Part shown: positions 59,196 to 64,000 of the stretch, in pieces
How the letters are laid out: every line of letters begins with the position of its first letter
Position numbering within the stretch: position 1 is the first letter of the stretch
NCBI RefSeq assembly: GCF_000805385.1
Contig: NZ_JTJW01000001.1
Location: forward strand, 1 to 64,000
Source: Mycolicibacterium setense
GTDB taxonomy: Bacteria; Actinomycetota; Actinomycetes; Mycobacteriales; Mycobacteriaceae
Direction of reading: 5' to 3'
Length of the DNA stretch: 64,000 nucleotides
Position numbers and translations under genes: made by a program
The notes under the pieces: generated by a model
What the model saw: the letters and a program-made list of their open reading frames with translations, nothing else
Told to the model about the DNA's origin: nothing
Databases searched by the model: none

Positions 59196-60221
59196 ATGAC
59201 CGCAGCACCAGAAGCATCGGAGCTCGAAGCCCGCGTCGGCCACTATTACGAGGCGGATGGCCCCTACTTGGTCGGCCGCGAGAAGGTACGCGAGTATGCC
59301 CGTGCCGTGCAGGACTACCACCCCGCACACTGGGACGTCGACGCCGCCGCGAAGCTGGGCTACTCGGGCCTGGTCGCGCCGCTGACCTTCACGTCTACCC
59401 CGGCCATGGCCGCCAACCGCCACCTGTTCGAGTCGATCGTCGTCGGTTACGACACCTACCTGCAGACCGAAGAGGTCTTCGAGCAGCACCGCCCGATCGT
59501 TGCCGGCGACGAACTGCATGTCGACGTCGAACTGTCATCGGTGCGCCGGATCGCCGGCCGCGACATGATCACCGTCACCAACACCTTCACCGACACCGAC
59601 GGCGAGCGGGTACACACACTGCACACCACCGTCGTCGGTGTCACCGCCGAGGATCTCAACCCTGAGATCAAGTCCGCGGTGCAGAGGGCGATGATGCATG
59701 ACGTCGACCTCTTCGCGATCAACGACGACGAGTATGAGAGGACCGTCCGCCCCGAAGGCGAGGTCCGCATCGCCCAGGACGGGCTGACCCGCACCCCGGG
59801 GACGCCGTCCTTCGAGGACGTCAAGGTCGGCGACGAGCTCGGGGTGCACCACACCCGGCTGTCGCGCGGCGATCTGGTGAACTACGCCGGAGTGGCCGGC
59901 GACGCCAACCCGATCCACTGGGACGAGGACATCGCCAAGCTGGCCGGGCTGCCCGACGTGATCGCCCACGGCATGCTGACCATGGGTCTGGGCGCCGGAT
60001 TCGTCTCCACCTGGACCGGTGATCCAGGGGCCGTGACCCGGTACGCGGTGCGGCTGTCCCAGCCGGCCATCGTGTCGGCCAAAGAGGGCGCCGACATCGA
60101 GTTCAGCGGCAAGATCAAATCGCTGGACCCGGAGAACCGCACGGGCGTGATCGTCGTCTCCGCGAAGGCCGACGGCAAGAAGATCTTCGGCCTGGCGACC
60201 ATGAACATCCGCTTCAGCTAG
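59196..60221 (+). CDS. Fused HadA/HadB-type (3R)-hydroxyacyl dehydratase
   Basis: A 341-residue double hotdog protein (ATG at 59196). Residues 1-150 resemble HadA, with YHPAHWDVDAAAKLGYSGLV and the substrate-binding GLVAPLTF. Residues 200-341 resemble HadB, with the hydratase motif YAGVAGDANPIHWDEDIAKL followed by DVIAHGMLTMGL. In M. tuberculosis HadA and HadB are separate subunits that dehydrate beta-hydroxyacyl-AcpM in mycolic acid synthesis; fused forms occur in other mycobacteria. The 4-bp overlap with the convergent gene (60218-60221) is noteworthy. The frame extends upstream to 59067, but the family core starts here. Confidence 0.88.
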   Translation: MTAAPEASELEARVGHYYEADGPYLVGREKVREYARAVQDYHPAHWDVDAAAKLGYSGLVAPLTFTSTPAMAANRHLFESIVVGYDTYLQTEEVFEQHRPIVAGDELHVDVELSSVRRIAGRDMITVTNTFTDTDGERVHTLHTTVVGVTAEDLNPEIKSAVQRAMMHDVDLFAINDDEYERTVRPEGEVRIAQDGLTRTPGTPSFEDVKVGDELGVHHTRLSRGDLVNYAGVAGDANPIHWDEDIAKLAGLPDVIAHGMLTMGLGAGFVSTWTGDPGAVTRYAVRLSQPAIVSAKEGADIEFSGKIKSLDPENRTGVIVVSAKADGKKIFGLATMNIRFS

Positions 60222-60877
60222 GTAAGCCGCGAGCGCAGGACGGTCACGCCGTCGCCTGCCAGATCGTCGAACGCGACGGTGCGGCCGCACACGGCCAGCA
60301 TCAGCGCGACGCCCGGCCCGGTGATGGGCCGGCCTTCGCCCCAGATTCGCCCGGTGTCCTCATCGTGAAGCGCGATGCCGCGCAGGCGACGGTGCGGAAA
60401 GAATCCGAGTTGCGTTCGGCTGGTGAGGAAATCGAGTACCCGAGCGACATGCCGCGGGTCCGGGAGATGCGGAAGTCCGAGCGGTATCCGGATATCGGCA
60501 CCGTGCACCAACACATCGGTCAGCCCCGACAACGGACCCGTCACGGGTGGGCTCAGGCGGTAGTCGGCCCGGCTGCGCAACGTCTCGGCGATGTCTGCCG
60601 CTGGGCACTGCGCGCGACTTCGGGCCAACGCATCGATCCCACGGTTTATGCCGCCGTGGCGCAGGCCGCTGGCCAGGAAGCCCCAGAAGCCGTCCTCGAA
60701 ATCGCTGACCAGATGGGCCGCAACGGTTTTCACGTCCCACCCGGCACACAGACTCGCCGTGGCGAGCTGGTCGGCATCGAGTTCCGCGATCAAGGCGGCG
60801 ATCGACCGGCGCTCGTCCGCTACTGCGGCGAACACCTGATCGCGCTCCTCCCGGCTCAACCGCACCGCGTCGCCCAC
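60218..60877 (-). CDS. Maleylpyruvate isomerase-type (mycothiol-dependent, MDMPI) protein
   Basis: A 219-residue protein of the DinB-like mycothiol-dependent family. The N-terminal helical bundle contains LCAGWDVKTVAAHLVSDFED (metal His in the second helix) and VLVHGADIRIPLGLPH. The C-terminal domain starts with RRLRGIALHDEDTG. These enzymes act as isomerases or hydrolases, or transfer mycothiol. The GTG at 60877 directly follows the stop of the upstream gene (TGA-GTG). Confidence 0.85.
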   Translation of the reverse strand: MGDAVRLSREERDQVFAAVADERRSIAALIAELDADQLATASLCAGWDVKTVAAHLVSDFEDGFWGFLASGLRHGGINRGIDALARSRAQCPAADIAETLRSRADYRLSPPVTGPLSGLTDVLVHGADIRIPLGLPHLPDPRHVARVLDFLTSRTQLGFFPHRRLRGIALHDEDTGRIWGEGRPITGPGVALMLAVCGRTVAFDDLAGDGVTVLRSRLT

Positions 60878-61636
60878 TCAGCCAGGGACGGCCGCCTTCA
60901 ACGTCGCCAGAGCATCGGCGCTCAGCCGGGCAAGTTCGGCGGCCTCGTCCGGATCGAGGGCAGCCGTGAAGATCTCCGCCATCCGCCGGTTGGTCGTCTG
61001 CTCGATCTCGGCGTAGCGGTCCTTCTTGTCCGCACCGTCGGGGAACGGCTCAGGCCAGCCGAACATCGTGGTGTACTGCGGCCCCTTGTTGAGCATGTGA
61101 GCCTCGACCGGGGCGATGCCCGAAATCGTGAGCGCGTTGAAGTGCACGCCCGCACGCAACTCGCGGAGCACGAACATCACCTGCAACGCCCGAGCAGGGG
61201 CATCGTCGGCCAACGGCATCGCGCGCCAGCCGGCGAACAACGGCAAACCCGCGATCGGCGTCGTCGCGATGAGCTTCTCCCCCAGTGCGGCGACACGGTC
61301 CAGCCCATCGGCGCCAGAAAGATACTTGCGTCCGAAATCCGCAGCCTGTTCCCAATACTGTTGTGCCGCACCGGCAGCGCCACGGACCGCGACACCTTCG
61401 TCCCACATCGCCGCCAGCCCCTTCGGCTCGAACACCGCAAAGACCGCGCTGACCGTCGCACCGGTCGCCTCACCCAGCACTCCGCCACGGCCGGCGACAT
61501 AGCCGGCCAACGGGTTCTCATAACCGGCGGCGCTACTGGCGGCGAAATTCTCCGGATGCAGCATGAAAATCGCGACGGCCTGTTCCATCGCCGTACCCGC
61601 GGCGGCGACGGCGTCCAGTGTGTCGGTGTTGCTCAT
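60878..61636 (-). CDS. SCO6745-family helical protein
   Basis: A 252-residue, Ala-rich helical protein starting MSNTDTLDAVAAAGTAMEQA. The segment FMLHPENFAASSAAGYENPL followed by AGYVAGRGGVLGEATGA and VFEPKGLAAMWDEG matches the actinobacterial SCO6745 family, which includes proteins formerly called EvbL. Function unknown. GGAGT lies before the ATG. Central gene in an operon with the Rv2525c-like protein upstream and the MDMPI gene downstream. Confidence 0.8.
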   Translation of the reverse strand: MSNTDTLDAVAAAGTAMEQAVAIFMLHPENFAASSAAGYENPLAGYVAGRGGVLGEATGATVSAVFAVFEPKGLAAMWDEGVAVRGAAGAAQQYWEQAADFGRKYLSGADGLDRVAALGEKLIATTPIAGLPLFAGWRAMPLADDAPARALQVMFVLRELRAGVHFNALTISGIAPVEAHMLNKGPQYTTMFGWPEPFPDGADKKDRYAEIEQTTNRRMAEIFTAALDPDEAAELARLSADALATLKAAVPG

Positions 61637-61647
61637 GGCAATGACTC

Positions 61648-62427
61648 CTATCGGGCGAGATCCCATTGGCCGAAATCGGCTGCGAGCACGTCGTTCACGT
61701 CAACATGAATGTCGTCGATCACGAAACCCGGATCGGACGCGGTGACGACTTCCCGCTGGAACAGCACGGCAGCCGGCTCGCGCTCACCGCGTGACCACGC
61801 CTTCGTCTGCCACGCCCAACGATAACCCGCGCTGGTGGAAGAGCCGATGACGGCGTCGGCGATCGCCCAGCCGCACTGGCGACGGCCCCCGTAGATTCCG
61901 GTACGCGCGACGCCCAGGACCGAGTTGATACCCCGAAACCATTGGACTGCCTGGCTTTTCCATGTCGAGGCGTCGATGTCCTCGTCGACGCTGAAGAAGA
62001 TCGGCGCCGTCGCCGGACCGCCCGCCGCGGTGTGAAGCCTCAACGCCGTCTTGGCATCCGCCACGCCGCCGTCGTAACCGCGGGTGAAATCCGACGGCGT
62101 CGGCCATCCCGGCTTGCCGAACTGATAGCAGCTGACGACCTGTAGGCCCGCCGCCTGCAGCCGATCAGCGTAGTCCCGGGTGACCGGCTTGAAATCGAAC
62201 GTGGCTCCCGGTCGCAGCTCGGACACATAGACCAGCGCACCGCCGAAGCCCGCGGACTTCAGCTGCTCGGGTTGAACCAACCGGTCGGCGAAATCGACGA
62301 TTTGCAGCCCGTCGGCCTCGGCTGACGGTGTTCCGACCGACGTGGCCAGCGCGCCCGGTACGGCCAATGCCGGGGCGAACAGCGCGGCATACCTGAGTAC
62401 TTCACGCCGCGAAGCGGATCGCGTCAC
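61648..62427 (-). CDS. Tat-exported DUF1906 glycoside-hydrolase-like protein (Rv2525c-like)
   Basis: A 259-residue protein (GTG at 62427) starting with a Tat leader SRREVLRYAALFAPALAV. The mature part is a TIM-barrel glycoside-hydrolase-like fold: LQIVDFADRLVQPEQLKSAG, ALVYVSELRPGA, VVSCYQFGKPGW and IFFSVDEDID. It closely parallels M. tuberculosis Rv2525c, a Tat substrate linked to cell-envelope integrity. Divergent from a PNPOx-like gene. First gene of a three-gene unit. Confidence 0.88.
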   Translation of the reverse strand: MTRSASRREVLRYAALFAPALAVPGALATSVGTPSAEADGLQIVDFADRLVQPEQLKSAGFGGALVYVSELRPGATFDFKPVTRDYADRLQAAGLQVVSCYQFGKPGWPTPSDFTRGYDGGVADAKTALRLHTAAGGPATAPIFFSVDEDIDASTWKSQAVQWFRGINSVLGVARTGIYGGRRQCGWAIADAVIGSSTSAGYRWAWQTKAWSRGEREPAAVLFQREVVTASDPGFVIDDIHVDVNDVLAADFGQWDLAR

Positions 62428-62500
62428 GGACCGAAGCGTATCCGCGGTGCACTCGGGTTGGTAAGGCTTTCGGGCCATCCCATCATGGTTGAATGTGCGC

Positions 62501-63022
62501 ATGACGGACGAGGATCGGTCCGTGCTCGATGACGAGATGTGGGCGGCGATCAGAGATGTCGTCGGCCGGGCCAAGAAGTCGACCATGCACTGTGCGATCG
62601 CCTCGATCGCCCCTGACGGCGGACCTCACATCACGCCGGTCGGAACGATATTCCTCCGCGAGGATCACACCGGCTTCTATTTCGACGAGTACACCAGCGC
62701 ACTGGCCCGCAATGTCGATCACGACCCCAGGGTGTGCGTGATGGCGGTCGACAGTGGCCGTCTGTTCTGGCTTCGCTCACTTCTGACGGGCCGTTTCATC
62801 GCGCCGCCCGCAGTGCGGCTGTACGGCACCGTCGGTGCCCTGCGGCCCGCAACGTCACCCGAGCTCGACCAGGTGCGGCAGAGCGTCCGCGCAACGCAAA
62901 GGCTGAAGGGAGGCAAGATGCTCTGGTCCGGATTCAGCCAGGTCCGCGATATCACCTTCACCGGATTCCGGCCGGTGCGCTATCCCGTGATGATGGGGCA
63001 CCTCTGGCAGGGCGTTTCCTGA
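62501..63022 (+). CDS. Pyridoxamine 5'-phosphate oxidase-like flavin/F420-binding protein
   Basis: A 173-residue split-barrel protein: STMHCAIASIAPDGGPHITP and VGTIFLREDHTGFYFDEYTS are the beta-barrel core, with LYGTVGALRPATSPE later. Members bind FMN or F420 and act as oxidases or reductases. The ATG at 62501 is preferred over a TTG at 62489. Divergent from the Rv2525c-like gene with a gap of 73 bp. Confidence 0.82.
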   Translation: MTDEDRSVLDDEMWAAIRDVVGRAKKSTMHCAIASIAPDGGPHITPVGTIFLREDHTGFYFDEYTSALARNVDHDPRVCVMAVDSGRLFWLRSLLTGRFIAPPAVRLYGTVGALRPATSPELDQVRQSVRATQRLKGGKMLWSGFSQVRDITFTGFRPVRYPVMMGHLWQGVS

Positions 63023-63040
63023 CAGGTCCCTTGGCCAGTG

Positions 63041-63715
63041 TCAGGCCGCCGAACCCGCTCGGGCCAGTGTTTCGATGTCGGGCAGTGGCAGCTGACAGAT
63101 GCGGTGCGCTTCGTCCGCAGCCATCCCGAGCATCTTGAGGACGTGTTCGGTGACGGCGTCCGCCGCTTCGGCATCGTCGCGGCCGGGTTCGTCGTGGAGT
63201 AGTTGGCCCAAACCGAGCAGCGCACCGCCTACGACTGCCATCGCCAACGTCAGATCCTGAACGTGGAAACGACCCGCGTCGATGCCCGCGCTGACGTCGC
63301 GACGAGCCCTCGGCGCCACACCTTTGTCGGAGGAAAGCAGGGCCAGCCCAGTGGACAACAGGACCTTGCTCTCCTGCGGACGCCGGCGGAACAACCTTCC
63401 GGTCAGGCGGAAGCTGCACGCGAACGCCTCCGCCGGATCGTCCAGCGACTTGGTGAGTTCGTCCAGCAATGCACCGTGGGCGTCGAGCACCTCGGTCAAT
63501 GCTGCGTCGAACAACTGCTCCTTGCTGTCGAAGTGGTTGTAGAACGACCCCATCCCGACGTCGGCCGCCTGGGTGATCTCCAGGACCGGGACATTGAGTT
63601 TCCCTGCAGCGATGAAGGACATGGCGGCCGAGATCAACGCCGCTCGCGTGCGCTCCTTGCGCCGCGACGAGCGATTGCGCGGTTTCCCCTGTTCATCTAC
63701 GGGTTGCGAGGTCAT
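63041..63715 (-). CDS. TetR family regulator
   Basis: A 224-residue regulator starting MTSQPVDEQGKPRNRSSRRK. Helix-turn-helix region VPVLEITQAADVGMGSFYNH followed by FDSKEQLFDAALTEVL. The C-terminal domain shows TGLALLSSDKGVAPRARRDV. Divergent from the glyoxalase-like gene at 63841; two palindromic sites lie between them. It ends 18 bp after the PNPOx-like gene's stop, in convergent orientation. Confidence 0.88.
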   Translation of the reverse strand: MTSQPVDEQGKPRNRSSRRKERTRAALISAAMSFIAAGKLNVPVLEITQAADVGMGSFYNHFDSKEQLFDAALTEVLDAHGALLDELTKSLDDPAEAFACSFRLTGRLFRRRPQESKVLLSTGLALLSSDKGVAPRARRDVSAGIDAGRFHVQDLTLAMAVVGGALLGLGQLLHDEPGRDDAEAADAVTEHVLKMLGMAADEAHRICQLPLPDIETLARAGSAA

Positions 63716-63760
63716 GTCACGTCCCTTCTTGCTCGCCAAGAATAACGCGATCCTCATTGT

Positions 63761-63818
63761 TGAGGAATTCGTCAGAAAAGGTTGACTGAGGATAACCTCG
63801 TATGTGACGATTTCGTCA
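63761..63818. promoter_or_regulatory. Two operator sites between TetR and glyoxalase-like genes
   Basis: Site 1, TGAGGAATTCGTCA (63761-63774), is a 14-bp dyad with one mismatch. Site 2, TGACGATTTCGTCA (63805-63818), has perfect 6-bp arms. Both share TGAsGA-N2-TCGTCA and are 44 bp apart, about four helical turns, in the 125-bp gap. The adjacent TetR is the likely binder. Confidence 0.65.
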
Positions 63819-63840
63819 GTTCTAGTGAAGGGCGGCGTAC

Positions 63841-64000
63841 GTGACAGACACCGTTGGCGCACACCAAGGCCTGCACAGTGAGCACGGCGCCGTCGCCGGT
63901 GAGCATCTGGGCCGCAGCCGCAATCCGGTTATCAAGGTCCACGACATCGCCTGGCTGGAATTCGAGAAGCCCGACCTCGTCCGCGCCGAGGCCTTCGCGC
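63841..64000 (+). CDS. VOC/glyoxalase-like protein, N-terminal fragment, cut by window edge
   Basis: GTG start at 63841 with GGGCGG upstream; 53 codons are visible, VTDTVGAHQGLHSEHGAVAG and onwards NPVIKVHDIAWLEFEKPDLV and AEAFA. The last part is the start of a VOC module of the extradiol dioxygenase/glyoxalase type. The remainder is outside the window. Divergent from the TetR gene and preceded by its two operator sites, so probably TetR-controlled. Confidence 0.75.
   Translation, partial: MTDTVGAHQGLHSEHGAVAGEHLGRSRNPVIKVHDIAWLEFEKPDLVRAEAFA

Noticed and set aside
1-64000. tRNA, rRNA, CRISPR, insertion sequence, prophage
   Set aside because: No cloverleaf with CCA-adjacent arms, no regularly spaced repeats, no transposase or integrase reading and no terminal inverted repeats were recognised; the only long direct repeat is the A1/A2 tract.

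Overview
The window is high-GC actinobacterial DNA with a dense, bidirectional gene layout and many 4-bp ATGA/GTGA overlaps. The gene content is mycobacterial, probably a fast-growing Mycolicibacterium-type environmental species. Supporting markers are a 13E12-type DUF222 gene with a mycobacterial SOS box, an IdeR box, an FprA-type ferredoxin reductase, F420-dependent LLM oxidoreductases, MmpL, cutinase and PE-PPE lipase-like genes, a DUF732 protein, an Rv2525c-like Tat protein, a fused HadA/HadB dehydratase, an L,D-transpeptidase and a conservon like M. tuberculosis Rv3365c-Rv3362c. I saw no rRNA, tRNA, CRISPR array, insertion sequence or phage block.

Layout. 1-7.5 kb: 13E12 fragment, MTHFR-like gene, hydrolase plus stand-alone lumazine synthase, iron-box-controlled FprA-like reductase, esterase, TetR, and a gene behind a Zur/Fur-type box. 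7.0-14.0 kb: a minus-strand cluster (TetR, two paralogous membrane proteins, two tiny membrane peptides, NorD-like VWA protein, NorQ/CbbQ-like AAA+ ATPase, single-pass protein, cytochrome P450, secreted protein). This is the most unusual part of the window and may be an undescribed membrane enzyme with its own activase. 14.0-18.9 kb: a second, Bat-type MoxR/DUF58/VWA operon directly upstream on the same strand. 19-29 kb: LLM oxidoreductase, VOC protein, MmpL/TetR pair with a perfect operator, zinc dehydrogenase, flavin reductase, NUDIX, cutinase, adenylate cyclase, AhpD-like protein. 29-36 kb: SKI2-like helicase, HelD/HelR-like helicase, flavin monooxygenase, TetR, SDR. 36-46 kb: mixed enzymes, LysR, Tat/lipoprotein hydrolase, GH5-like glycosidase, DUF732 and Pro-rich secreted proteins, L,D-transpeptidase. 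46-52 kb: four-gene conservon plus MHYT sensor. 52-64 kb: several small regulator-target pairs (ArsR/SRPBCC, TetR/nitrilase, PadR/SnoaL, TetR/glyoxalase), an OYE-family reductase, a PE-PPE-type lipase, the fused HadAB dehydratase and an operon led by an Rv2525c-like protein.

How the genes may work together. NorQ/NorD and MoxR/VWA pairs are known as activators or metal-insertion chaperones of enzymes. Here both types lie head-to-tail with membrane proteins of unknown function and a P450, and the same TGACT-N2-AGTCA dyad sits at two promoters in the cluster. Elsewhere the window is mostly local regulator/enzyme modules whose operators can be read in the intergenic DNA.
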